Assembly: GCA_965237995.1 (NCBI GenBank)
Contig: CBDEGO010000005.1
Span: forward strand, 323,878 to 387,877
DNA from: JAAELZ01 sp965237995
GTDB taxonomy: Bacteria > Pseudomonadota > Gammaproteobacteria > Arenicellales > Poriferihabitantaceae
Direction of reading: 5' to 3'
DNA length: 64,000 bases
Of this stretch, positions 1 to 8,230 are shown in pieces (position 1 is the stretch's first letter; every line of letters starts with the position of its first letter). The notes beneath the pieces are model-generated. The model was not told the origin of the DNA. It did not search any database and was given only the letters and a program-made list of their open reading frames with translations. Both the position numbers and the translations under genes were made by a program.

Positions 1-876
1 ATCGGCAAAGTTGTCGGAAATTTTTTAAGTACGCACTTCACTCGCTACGTCGACTATGAATTTACTGCACAGCTTGAGGACGACTTAGATTCAATTTCAA
101 GAGGTGAAAAGCAGTGGAAGCCATTGCTGAAAGACTTTTGGGGCGATTTCAACAAGCAAGTTATCGACAAAGAAGAGTCTGTCACTCGCGCTGAAGTGAT
201 GCAAGCGCGTGTATTAGGTGACGACCCAAAATCGGGTAAACCTGTTTCTGTGCGTATGGGCCGTTTTGGGCCGTTTGTACAAATTGGTACGCGAGATGAC
301 GAAGATAAGCCAAAATTTGCCAGCTTGCTACCAGGACAAAAAGTAGAAAGTTTGACCTACGAAGAGGCAATGGAGCTTTTCAAATTGCCCCGAAAACTGG
401 GGGAAACTGAAGACGGCGAAAGCGTTTCTGCAGCAATCGGTCGATTTGGCCCCTACATTCGTTATGGCAATAAATTTGTATCTTTACCTAAAGAGGATAG
501 CCCGTATTCAGTTGAACTTGACCGCGCACTAGAGCTTATTGCTGAAAAGAAAAAGGTGGATGCAGAGCGTATTATTAAAGTGTTTGAAGAAGATGGCATT
601 CAAATTCTTAAGGGCCGTTATGGCCCCTACATTACCGATGGCAGTGTGAATGCGCGCATCCCTAAAGATGTCGAGCCAGAAAGCTTGTCTTTACTCACTT
701 GCAAAGAACTTATTGTAGAAGCCGCAGAACGTAAAGCCAAACGAGGCGGTAAAAAGAAAGCCTCCAAAAAGAAGGTGGCGAAGAAAAAGACGGCTAAGAA
801 AAAGGCCACTAAAAAGAAAACTAGCAAAAAGAAAGTTAGTAAGAAGAAAACGACTAAAAAGAAGACGACTTCGTAG
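1..876 (+). CDS. topA: DNA topoisomerase I (type IA), C-terminal part, 5' truncated by window
   Basis: The reading frame is open from base 1, so the gene begins before the window. The first visible residues read IGKVVGNFLSTHFTRYVDY, the conserved end of the type IA catalytic core, followed by LDSISRGE. Downstream are three topoisomerase C-terminal repeats of the form GRFGPF/GRFGPY/GRYGPY. The last 45 residues are a lysine tail built of KKK(A/T/S) units, as in many bacterial topoisomerases of this subtype that lack cysteine zinc fingers. The enzyme relaxes negatively supercoiled DNA behind transcription. A strong hairpin follows the stop. The identification is firm; the N-terminal half and the catalytic Tyr are outside the window. 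Confidence 0.95.
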   Translation: MGKVVGNFLSTHFTRYVDYEFTAQLEDDLDSISRGEKQWKPLLKDFWGDFNKQVIDKEESVTRAEVMQARVLGDDPKSGKPVSVRMGRFGPFVQIGTRDDEDKPKFASLLPGQKVESLTYEEAMELFKLPRKLGETEDGESVSAAIGRFGPYIRYGNKFVSLPKEDSPYSVELDRALELIAEKKKVDAERIIKVFEEDGIQILKGRYGPYITDGSVNARIPKDVEPESLSLLTCKELIVEAAERKAKRGGKKKASKKKVAKKKTAKKKATKKKTSKKKVSKKKTTKKKTTS

Positions 877-894
877 TTTCTGATTCCCTGCCAA

Positions 895-918
895 AGGGAG
901 GCATTGAACTGCCTCCCT
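895..918 (+). terminator. hairpin after topA
   Basis: A perfect 9-bp stem (AGGGAGGCA / TGCCTCCCT) with a 6-base loop lies 19 bases after the topA stop. There is no clear T tract on the + strand, so it is a likely but not classical intrinsic terminator. Confidence 0.45.
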
Positions 919-964
919 AAAGCATCTAAACTAAGCCGCAATTACAACTATTTGAGGAAAGACC

Positions 965-1405
965 ATGGGCTTTTTTGATTTTGCATCTAATATTGGAAAT
1001 AAACTATTTGGTGACGATGATGACCCAGCAGAGAAAATCGCTGAGCATATTAGTGAAGACAATCCTGGCGTTGAAGGCTTGAGCGTTGAAGTCAATGACG
1101 GTGTCGCTTCGGTTAAAGGTGTGGCCAAAGATCAGTCCGCGTTTGAAAAAGCCATTTTAATGGCAGGCAATGCACTCGGCATCAGTGAAGTCAAAGCGGA
1201 CGAGTTGGTGCTGGACGACAAACCTGCTGTTGTGCCAAGCGATGACCAACAATACACTATTCAAAAAGGTGACACTCTTTGGGCAATCGCTACTGAGCAT
1301 TTAGGTAATGGCTCACGTTACACTGAGATTGTCGACGCTAATTTAGAAGTCATTAAGAACGCTGACCTTATCTTCCCGGGGCAAAAAATCCGTATCCCCA
1401 AATAA
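965..1405 (+). CDS. kbp: BON-LysM domain protein (Kbp/YgaU-like)
   Basis: This 146-residue protein has the layout of E. coli Kbp (YgaU, 149 aa): a short N-terminal MGFFDFASNIGNKLF segment, a BON domain at about 22-85, and a LysM domain at about 95-145 starting YTIQKGDTLWAIA and ending IFPGQKIRIPK. E. coli Kbp is a cytoplasmic potassium-binding protein; the same role here is inferred from the shared architecture. There is no signal peptide. A GAGGAAAG Shine-Dalgarno precedes the ATG. The gene is monocistronic, bounded by hairpins on both sides. Confidence 0.85.
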   Translation: MGFFDFASNIGNKLFGDDDDPAEKIAEHISEDNPGVEGLSVEVNDGVASVKGVAKDQSAFEKAILMAGNALGISEVKADELVLDDKPAVVPSDDQQYTIQKGDTLWAIATEHLGNGSRYTEIVDANLEVIKNADLIFPGQKIRIPK

Positions 1406-1408
1406 GCA

Positions 1409-1462
1409 GTTTTCTAGTAGAAAACACTATTTCAGCGGAATATCAAATCTGCTGAAATAGTG
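1409..1462 (+). terminator. tandem hairpins between kbp and tpm
   Basis: The first hairpin is at 1409-1425 (GTTTTCT / AGAAAAC). The second is a perfect 12-bp stem, CACTATTTCAGC at 1425-1436 with GCTGAAATAGTG at 1451-1462, followed a few bases later by ACTTTTTCC. It is consistent with an intrinsic terminator for kbp. Confidence 0.6.
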
Positions 1463-1496
1463 ATTAGACACACTTTTTCCTAAGTAACCTAACTCG

Positions 1497-2141
1497 ATGG
1501 AACCTGCTTTTTGGCATTCAAAGTGGGAACAAGACCATATCGGCTTTAACGAAGCCACCCCGCACCGTTATCTTATTTCTTTTTACCCTCAATTAAAGCT
1601 TACTGCTGGCGATAGTATTTTTGTGCCGCTGTGTGGCAAAAGCGTTGATTTATGTTGGCTTGCCGACAAAGGGTTAAACGTACTCGGCATTGAACTGAGC
1701 GAAATTGCCATCCGTGATTTTTTTGAAGAACATAATCTAACCCCGTCCAAACAACGGCTTGATGCGTTTACCTTATGGAAATCAGGCAATATCGAACTAT
1801 TACACGGTGATTTTTTTGATTTACAGGCCAAACATGTAATGCATTGCGCAGCCGTTTATGATCGAGCTGCAATCATCGCTCTACCCCAACCAAGTAGGGC
1901 TGAGTACGCGGCGCACCTACAACAAATTACCACCGCACAAACTCGTTATTTAACCATCTGCCTTGAATACCCTCAGCATCAAAAATCTGGCCCACCATTT
2001 AGCGTCCTCAATGAGGAATTGATTAATCTATTCAAGGACAACCCCATTACCCAACTAGCCAGCGAAGATGTTCTTCATACACACCCTCACTTCGAGAAAA
2101 ATGGCATGACCAGCCTAATTGAAACGGCCTACATCTGGTAA
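1497..2141 (+). CDS. tpm: thiopurine S-methyltransferase family protein
   Basis: This 214-residue protein (family usually near 215-220 aa) begins with the family signature FWHSKWEQDHIGFN. It has the SAM-binding segment FVPLCGKSVDLCWLADKG and the DFFDL and CAAVYDRAAIIALP segments of bacterial TPMT. It methylates the sulfur or selenium of small substrates using S-adenosylmethionine; in marine bacteria the homologues are linked to selenite/tellurite methylation. It converges on hda, with only 4 bases between the stop codons. It is intact and ordinary. Confidence 0.9.
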   Translation: MEPAFWHSKWEQDHIGFNEATPHRYLISFYPQLKLTAGDSIFVPLCGKSVDLCWLADKGLNVLGIELSEIAIRDFFEEHNLTPSKQRLDAFTLWKSGNIELLHGDFFDLQAKHVMHCAAVYDRAAIIALPQPSRAEYAAHLQQITTAQTRYLTICLEYPQHQKSGPPFSVLNEELINLFKDNPITQLASEDVLHTHPHFEKNGMTSLIETAYIW

Positions 2142-2145
2142 CAGA

Positions 2146-2817
2146 CTAAGCCAGCGTTTTAATAAGCGGAATGGTAATCTTTCTATTTTGCTCCAGACTC
2201 AAGGTATCTATTCTTTCTAGCAGGGCAGATAACTGATGCAAGTCTCGAGACTGATGCACCAACATCCAGCGCGCGACTTCTGCAGGTAAATTAAAGCCCA
2301 TGGTTTTAGCCATCAAGATTAATGCGCGACGCTTATCCTCATCACCCAGTTCTATCAACTGATGAGCAGGAAAACTCTTAATGCGCGATAGTAAGTCGGG
2401 CAATTCAATTTTCAAAGAAGCAACGGGCATATTACCAGCCAACACACAACGCCCAGATTCGTTACGCACGCGCTCAAGCGCGGTGAGTAATCGTTCTTGA
2501 GCAGGTAAGTCACCTGAGATAGCTTCTAGATGATCAACTAATACTAGTTGTGCGTGTTGTTGCTGATACTCTTTTTGCAAGTCAACGTAAACACTCTTAT
2601 GCGCTGACGAAGAAAGCGCGCGATATTGAGCCAGCAACAAATGCGTCTTACCCGTACCTACCGAACCATACAAATAGACAAACTGCGCGCTGCCATCACT
2701 TTGTGACACTGACTCAAGTGCATCAACTACCTGCTGATTTGCGCCTACAACAAAGTTATCAAAGCTTTTATCAGCTTGCGCCTGAATCGGCAATACCAAC
2801 TGTTTACCCGACATCAA
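2146..2817 (-). CDS. hda: DnaA regulatory inactivator Hda
   Basis: This 223-residue AAA+ protein has a short N-terminal clamp-binding motif region (KQLVLPIQ), a Walker A YLYGSVGTGKTHLL, and a DnaA-like lid domain at the C-terminus. Hda binds the DNA-loaded sliding clamp and stimulates hydrolysis of DnaA-ATP, preventing re-initiation. Two adjacent ATGs (2817 and 2814) are possible starts. It lies 19 bases downstream of the CDP-alcohol phosphatidyltransferase gene on the same strand, a recurring gammaproteobacterial arrangement that suggests an operon. Confidence 0.92.
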   Translation of the reverse strand: MMSGKQLVLPIQAQADKSFDNFVVGANQQVVDALESVSQSDGSAQFVYLYGSVGTGKTHLLLAQYRALSSSAHKSVYVDLQKEYQQQHAQLVLVDHLEAISGDLPAQERLLTALERVRNESGRCVLAGNMPVASLKIELPDLLSRIKSFPAHQLIELGDEDKRRALILMAKTMGFNLPAEVARWMLVHQSRDLHQLSALLERIDTLSLEQNRKITIPLIKTLA

Positions 2818-2836
2818 CTGAGCTAATCAAGCACGG

Positions 2837-3391
2837 CTAAGCTTTAGATTCGTTACTACGAAGAGTTCGAAATCCACCAGAAATATAGCTATATCCACTT
2901 AAAAAAGAGGTAATGAACACGGCATATAATAAGGGAAAGATAATAATAGATAAGTCTAGATAATCTGCCTTGGTAACCAATACAACGATGACCACTACAA
3001 TTTGTAAAAAAGTATTTATTTTACTTACGTATATGGGCGCCACCTTGGCGGGAGACTCCATCGCAATTAAAAACCAATAACCACCAACAATAAGAAAGTC
3101 TCTAAAAAGCACCACGACTAAAAACCAAAACGGGATGTCCTGTAAGTAGGTCAACATAACGTAGGTTGACAGCAACAATACCTTATCGGCAATCGGATCT
3201 AACAAAGCACCGATGGCACTTTGTAAATTAAAGCGTTTGGCTATCCAGCCATCTAATCCATCCGTCACACCCGCTAGTACAAACGTCACCAAAGCCAACT
3301 CGTACTGCCGCCCATCCAGCAATACAATAATCACCGGCACCATCGCAATACGTAGCAAAGTGAGAAGATTAGGAATTTGAGTTAACATCAT
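2837..3391 (-). CDS. CDP-alcohol phosphatidyltransferase family protein (PgsA-like)
   Basis: The protein has the family motif D-x2-DG-x2-A-(K)-x8-G-x3-D-x3-D, read as DGLDGWIAK...GALLDPIAD. The usual Arg after the Ala is replaced by Lys-Arg. About five membrane segments follow. The N-terminus MLTQIPNLLTLLRIAMVP matches PgsA-type enzymes, so I place the start at the ATG pair 3391/3388. An in-frame upstream ATG (3529) would add 46 residues that do not look like this family. The expected reaction is transfer of a phosphatidyl group from CDP-diacylglycerol to glycerol-3-phosphate or a related alcohol; the exact acceptor is unknown. Confidence 0.82.
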   Translation of the reverse strand: MMLTQIPNLLTLLRIAMVPVIIVLLDGRQYELALVTFVLAGVTDGLDGWIAKRFNLQSAIGALLDPIADKVLLLSTYVMLTYLQDIPFWFLVVVLFRDFLIVGGYWFLIAMESPAKVAPIYVSKINTFLQIVVVIVVLVTKADYLDLSIIIFPLLYAVFITSFLSGYSYISGGFRTLRSNESKA

Positions 3392-3529
3392 TAATACATA
3401 GAAGTTTATCGGAACTTGTTTCGATTCCACCGCTTTGGCAGAGGCCGTAGTTATAGCGAGGCAATGAGTCAGATTCAAGCCCAATTGCTCAGATAATCGG
3501 TGGTGCAACTTAATTACTGGCAGCCTCAA

Positions 3530-3944
3530 TGAACAAATAGGCTATTACCTTGAATAAGTTCTAGCGCAAATGCATTGAAACAATGTGGCTTAATATAGAG
3601 CTTAATCTAATTTAGCTGATTAAATCATGTTGGTATTGTCCACTAACATAACTTTTTTCACCTACCAAACAGCCATCGGTTAACTGCAACTTTAATATGA
3701 CTCAAATAATGAACATCATGCACCGAGGTCGTTGATATATTGCCTAATTTAATTACACCTTGGCCCGTGCACAGCATGAAATCTATAGCCATAGCAAATA
3801 TCCGTGGTTATCGCTCTGCCAGTGAATAGGCTTTTATGTAAAACTCTATTATCTTTACTCTTGGCAATTAGCAGCCACAGAAGAAGGTGAGGAAAACGCA
3901 TTGTCTAAAAATCACATGCCGTGAAATTTCTATAATTTATTTGC
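3530..3944. other. non-coding stretch
   Basis: About 415 bases between two minus-strand genes. I see no credible ORF, tRNA or strong hairpin. It presumably holds the promoter of the phosphatidyltransferase-hda unit. Confidence 0.4.
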
Positions 3945-5048
3945 TTACGCTGCATGAGTCCGCGACTTACTGCTGTCGAAAAATGGGATATTTTCTACCA
4001 TCGCGGTATAAGTCACATCTTCACCGATAACCTCTAACTGCGTGCCCGCAATATTAGCAGCTGGCGAAACATGTGCAAGCGCTAGCGATTTATTTAAGCG
4101 ATGAGAAAACGCTGGGCTGTTTAAGGTGCCGACGTCTTGTCCGTCCAAACGCAATATTTCGCCGCCAACTAGACAATCGTCATGGTCAATCGCGATACCT
4201 GCTTGAGTGAAGCGCTCCCTGCCTTTTGCGGCCATTGCAGCGGCTTTACCGCGATAATCGCTGCTTTGATTCATGGTGAACCCTAAACCCACTTCCCATG
4301 GAGTGTGCTCGTCAGTCATGTCATAACCGAAAAATAGTAATGCAGCCTCAACGCGAACTTTATCGAGCGCAGTGAATGAAGCTGGCATTATGCCTTGGTC
4401 CACACCCGCGCCTAACACTTGATCCCAGATATCTCCAATAGCCGCACTAGGTGCTAGAATTTCGTAACCGCGCTCGCCTGAATAACCAGTACGAGATAGA
4501 CGACAAGCATGTCCGAATAACTCACAGGTTTGGTGGTTAAAATATTTCATGTCCGCCAACTCAATAGACGCGTGCGCGCCCAGTATGTCAAGTGCTTTGG
4601 GACCCTGTACAGAAAGGTTGTGTAGATCATCGTCAAATTCAATGTCAACATTTTTGCCTTGCGCCGACTCCTGAATACGTTCCATACTGCCGCCAGAGCC
4701 GTGGCAGAATAGCCATTCATCACCGCCGTTGTTAGAGGCAATCGCGTCATCGCAAACGGTACCCGCATCGGTTAACACCGCACCATATACTGACTGCCCT
4801 GCAGCGACCTTGCTTAAGTCACGGGAGATGACATGGTTAGCCACAGCCTCTGCATCCGGGCCGCGCAGGTAGACTTTTTTAAGGGGTGACATATCAAACA
4901 TGCCGGCTGCTTCACGCACTGCATCGTGTTCGTCATTTGGGTTAGTATTGTAGCTCCATGCGGTGCCCATGCCATTCCAGTCTTCTAGTTCAGAGCCTAG
5001 CGCACGGTGGCGAGAAGCCAGTGCAGAAGTACGTGTTGATTCAGTCAT
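3945..5048 (-). CDS. GcvT/DmdA-like aminomethyltransferase family protein
   Basis: This 367-residue protein has the GcvT (aminomethyltransferase) fold signatures: FDMSPLKKVYLRGPDAEAVA near residue 50, LSVQGPKALDIL, LSRTGYSGERGYEI, and a C-terminal barrel with YRGKAAAMA. Relatives (GcvT, DmdA, sarcosine dehydrogenase C-domains) pass a methyl or one-carbon group to tetrahydrofolate. It sits 45 bases downstream of an MttB-like gene on the same strand, with a GAGGATA ribosome site. It is therefore likely the folate-side partner of that methyltransferase. DMSP demethylase DmdA is an alternative identity that sequence inspection alone does not exclude. Confidence 0.75.
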   Translation of the reverse strand: MTESTRTSALASRHRALGSELEDWNGMGTAWSYNTNPNDEHDAVREAAGMFDMSPLKKVYLRGPDAEAVANHVISRDLSKVAAGQSVYGAVLTDAGTVCDDAIASNNGGDEWLFCHGSGGSMERIQESAQGKNVDIEFDDDLHNLSVQGPKALDILGAHASIELADMKYFNHQTCELFGHACRLSRTGYSGERGYEILAPSAAIGDIWDQVLGAGVDQGIMPASFTALDKVRVEAALLFFGYDMTDEHTPWEVGLGFTMNQSSDYRGKAAAMAAKGRERFTQAGIAIDHDDCLVGGEILRLDGQDVGTLNSPAFSHRLNKSLALAHVSPAANIAGTQLEVIGEDVTYTAMVENIPFFDSSKSRTHAA

Positions 5049-5093
5049 TTTTTATCCTCGATGTTAATTGTTAATTTTGGGGTTTGTCATTAC

Positions 5094-6662
5094 TTAGTAC
5101 CACTTATCTTCCGTAACCGCTTTTTTACGGTTTATATAATCAAGCAGGGCCTCGTCGACGGCTTGGTCTAAATGTGGCTTTTCATAACTCGCGAGCATCT
5201 GCTTCCATCGCTTGTTTGCTCGTTGTTCAATGGTTTCGCTGCCTTTTTCTTCCCACTGCTCGAACGAATCGTTATTAGCTAAGTCAGAGCGGTAGTTAGC
5301 GGTTTCGAAATTATTCATCGTGTGCTCTATACCAAAAAAGTTCTGACCGGGGCCAGCTTGTCGGAATGCTTCTTTGCCTAAATTATTATCGTCTAAGTTC
5401 AAGCCTTGCAACGTTCGGTGCATCATACCGCAGCGGTCTAAATCCATCACAAATTTTTCGTAACCCATCACTAAGCCCCCCTCAAGCCACCCTGCAGCGT
5501 GTAGCACGTAGCCCGCTCCCGCCAATAAGCCCGCCGTCATGCTGTCGGCAGATTCTTGCATCGCTTGCCCGTCACTAGTTTTAGCCGCAGTGAGATGTCC
5601 ACCACATCGTAAGGGCAAATTTAAACGACGACATAGTTGGCCTATTGCCAAGGCAGATAAATTGGCTTCTGGGGTACCGAACGTAGGCGCGCCACTTTTT
5701 AAATCTAAGGTTGAAAGAAAATTGCCATACACAACGGGAGCGCCAGGCCTGACCAATTGACTTAAAGCAATGCCCACCATAGCTTCTGCATGGGCCTGTG
5801 CAATAAGTGCAGGTTGAGTAACAGGCCCCATCGCACCGCCCAAAATAAAAGGGGACAAAACGATGCCTTGATTGGCGCGTGCATAGGCTTTAAGTGAGCC
5901 CGTCATGATGTCATCAAACACCAAGGGGGAGTTCACATTAATATTTCCTTGGATGACGCAATGGTCTTCTAAATAGTCCGCACCGAAAGCGATGCGCGCC
6001 ATTTCAATCGAATCCTCTGCTCGACTCGCCGCTGTCACCGCGCCCATAAAAGGCTTACTTGAATAGCGTAGATGGCTGTACACCATGTCTAAATGGCGCT
6101 TGTTGACTGGGATATCGACAGGCTCACAAACTGTGCCTCCAGAATGATGCAACCAAGGTGTCGAGTAGGCTAATTTCACAAAATTTTTGAAATCTTCAAG
6201 TGTGGCATAACGTCTGCCTTTATCGAGGTCAGATACAAACGGTGGTCCGTAAGCGGGTGTGAAGATGACGTTATTGCCGCCAATTTCTATCGTGTGCAGT
6301 GGATTACGCGAATACATTTTGTATTGACTGGGCGCGGTTTGGCACAACGACTTAGCTAACCCTGGCTCAAAATACACTTTCTCCCCGACTACACGTGCGC
6401 CAGCAGCACTGAATAAAGAAAGCGCTTCTTGATCACCGCGAATCTCAACACCGATTTCGTCAAGAATCCAATCAGCCTGATTTTCTAACTTGATAATACT
6501 TTCTTCGTCCAGTAAGTTGTAAACAGGCGTTTTTCTAATTATTTTGATCGGTTCGAGCCTGCCTGCCAACCCTTCTTTCGCCACCCTTGCAGCACGACCA
6601 CCACCCTTGCGCCCGCGACGCGACTTAGGGGTTGCTGCTATTGCTTCGTTAGACAATGACAT
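5094..6662 (-). CDS. trimethylamine methyltransferase (MttB) superfamily protein, non-pyrrolysine
   Basis: This 522-residue protein starts with the basic RRGRKGGGRAARVA segment typical of aerobic MttB relatives and continues with the MttB barrel (FTPAYGPPFVSDLDKGRR, GNINVNSPLVFDD). The frame is open throughout, with no internal amber codon, so it is not a pyrrolysine enzyme. Characterised non-Pyl members (for example MtgB) demethylate glycine betaine or other quaternary amines. It is the first gene of a two-gene operon with the GcvT-like gene and is divergent from a LysR regulator, suggesting substrate-induced use of a methylated amine. The substrate is unknown. Confidence 0.82.
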   Translation of the reverse strand: MSLSNEAIAATPKSRRGRKGGGRAARVAKEGLAGRLEPIKIIRKTPVYNLLDEESIIKLENQADWILDEIGVEIRGDQEALSLFSAAGARVVGEKVYFEPGLAKSLCQTAPSQYKMYSRNPLHTIEIGGNNVIFTPAYGPPFVSDLDKGRRYATLEDFKNFVKLAYSTPWLHHSGGTVCEPVDIPVNKRHLDMVYSHLRYSSKPFMGAVTAASRAEDSIEMARIAFGADYLEDHCVIQGNINVNSPLVFDDIMTGSLKAYARANQGIVLSPFILGGAMGPVTQPALIAQAHAEAMVGIALSQLVRPGAPVVYGNFLSTLDLKSGAPTFGTPEANLSALAIGQLCRRLNLPLRCGGHLTAAKTSDGQAMQESADSMTAGLLAGAGYVLHAAGWLEGGLVMGYEKFVMDLDRCGMMHRTLQGLNLDDNNLGKEAFRQAGPGQNFFGIEHTMNNFETANYRSDLANNDSFEQWEEKGSETIEQRANKRWKQMLASYEKPHLDQAVDEALLDYINRKKAVTEDKWY

Positions 6663-6740
6663 TAATCGGTGGGGTTGAAGTTATTTAAGGTGATTATTAA
6701 CAATAGTGGGCTACGCTCAAGCTCATAGTTTTAATCATTG

Positions 6741-6759
6741 CGTTTAAAATAATTAAACG
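6741..6759. promoter_or_regulatory. probable LysR operator
   Basis: A perfect inverted repeat CGTTTAA-N5-TTAAACG ends 14 bases before the LysR start, in the 110-base divergent region. Its size and position fit a LysR autoregulatory box (T-N11-A type). Confidence 0.5.
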
Positions 6760-6772
6760 TAAAATATGATTA

Positions 6773-7648
6773 ATGCGATTTTCTAACTACGACAACCTAA
6801 GAGCGTTTAGCGTGGTTGCACGCCACCTTAACCTCACTGCCGCCGCCAATGAACTTAGTTTAAGTAAAGGGGCGGTAAGCCATCAGATTAATCGCCTTGA
6901 ACAAGCTCTCGGGTTTGCCGTATTTGAAAGAGTGCATCGCGGTGTCAGATTAACCAGCAAAGGGGAGTCATTACTACGCACCTGCAAAAGTTCATTTGCA
7001 GAAATAGAATGGGAAATCGATCGGTTAAAGGGCCAGCCCGCAGAGCACATTACAATTGGGCTATCTACTTACTTTGCTTCACGTTGGTTATCACCCAGAC
7101 TAATGCGTTTTATGGCTAGCCACCCTAACATCGGACTGCGCTTACAGCCTTTAGTGGATTTAATTGATTTACCAGCCGCTAATATTGATATGGCGATTCG
7201 TTGGGGTAACGGCCAGTGGGATGATCTGCAAATCGAACTATTGTTTAACTGCCCTGCCATTGTGACGGCTGGTGCAAAAGTAGCACAATACGTCAACGAA
7301 CACGGCTTACCAGCTGCGTTACAACACTTTCCACTTTTACACGATAGAGACGGAAGCCAAGTATGGAAAGAGTGGCACGTAGCCGCTAATCTTTCATATA
7401 GACCTAACTCACAAGACTTGGTGATTCCCGACCCAAACGTGCGAGTACAAGCAGTTATCGATGGCCAAGGAATAGCAGTAAACGATGCGTTAGTCTCTGC
7501 TGAAATAGAATCTGGACAACTAGTGCAGATATCTAAGACCCATTTAGCTGACTACGGCTATTTTATCGCTCTTCCCAAGGCTGCGTTAAACAATGTTTCT
7601 ATAGATGCGTTTCGAACTTGGCTAATTGCAGAAGCAAGCAACACTTAG
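6773..7648 (+). CDS. LysR family transcriptional regulator (GcvA-like)
   Basis: This 291-residue protein has an N-terminal winged helix-turn-helix at about 5-65 (NLTAAANELSLSKGAVSHQI, then LEQALGFAVFER) and a periplasmic-binding-like effector domain. The N-terminus and the early LKGQ...ITIGLSTYFASRWLSPRL segment resemble GcvA/AmpR-type regulators. It is transcribed away from the MttB-like/GcvT-like operon and is the obvious candidate to control it; an inverted repeat sits in between. The ligand is not predictable. Confidence 0.88.
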   Translation: MRFSNYDNLRAFSVVARHLNLTAAANELSLSKGAVSHQINRLEQALGFAVFERVHRGVRLTSKGESLLRTCKSSFAEIEWEIDRLKGQPAEHITIGLSTYFASRWLSPRLMRFMASHPNIGLRLQPLVDLIDLPAANIDMAIRWGNGQWDDLQIELLFNCPAIVTAGAKVAQYVNEHGLPAALQHFPLLHDRDGSQVWKEWHVAANLSYRPNSQDLVIPDPNVRVQAVIDGQGIAVNDALVSAEIESGQLVQISKTHLADYGYFIALPKAALNNVSIDAFRTWLIAEASNT

Positions 7649-7681
7649 CTTCATAGTGGTATACAACTTAAGGTTTGTTTC

Positions 7682-8133
7682 TTATATATCTCCATTGATG
7701 CGTATGTAATTTCCTTCGTCAATGTATCCATATTTCTTTCCACAATCTCTGGTAGGTCGGCCAGATATACTATAGAGCTGAATAACTCCATCTATTTTTG
7801 ACTTTGGTACAGCCCATCCGCCACCAAATTTCAAACGATCATCCCAGATCGTAAGCTCTATCAGGGACTGATTTTCTTTGATGACTTGCGTTACATTTTC
7901 AGATTGTAGTTTCGGTGAGGGCTCTTAAATTCTATCTTATTAAAACTTAGTTCCCCGAAATCAATTGCATATTGAGTACCGTAGCCTTGTTCGTACCATC
8001 CAATTTGCTTCCATGTGCCCAAGTAATAATTTGGAACTGCCTCTAGCCGTTCGCCTCCAGTAAAGAAAGTACCGTAAATGATTGCACATCCTGTGCAACT
8101 CATTAACCAATGCTCTTTTGTAAAAGCTATCAT
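7682..8133 (-). pseudogene. hypothetical protein, frameshifted
   Basis: The first 70 codons (from ATG at 8133) read into a stop at 7891, but shifting frame near 7915-7930 continues a protein-like sequence for about 75 more residues, ending NYIRINGDI at 7682. The joined product would be about 149 aa, with a Cys-containing segment MSCTGCAIIYG near its N-terminus that resembles a lipoprotein lipobox. I do not recognise the family. A real frameshift and a sequencing error are both possible. Confidence 0.5.
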
Positions 8134-8230
8134 GAGTTGTAAAATATACTAAAAACTATTCTCACGGTGGAGGGTTTAGGGGCCACCCCGGAGAATATCG
8201 TACGTTAAGGAATACTCTATACGATTACAC

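Noticed and set aside
627..941. Long minus-strand frame opposite the end of topA
   Set aside because: It is the reverse of the lysine-repeat tail (poly Lys read backwards gives Phe/Leu-rich sequence); no ribosome site or family.
5094..6662. Possible pyrrolysine-containing MttB
   Set aside because: The frame is full length without an in-frame amber codon, so it belongs to the non-pyrrolysine branch.
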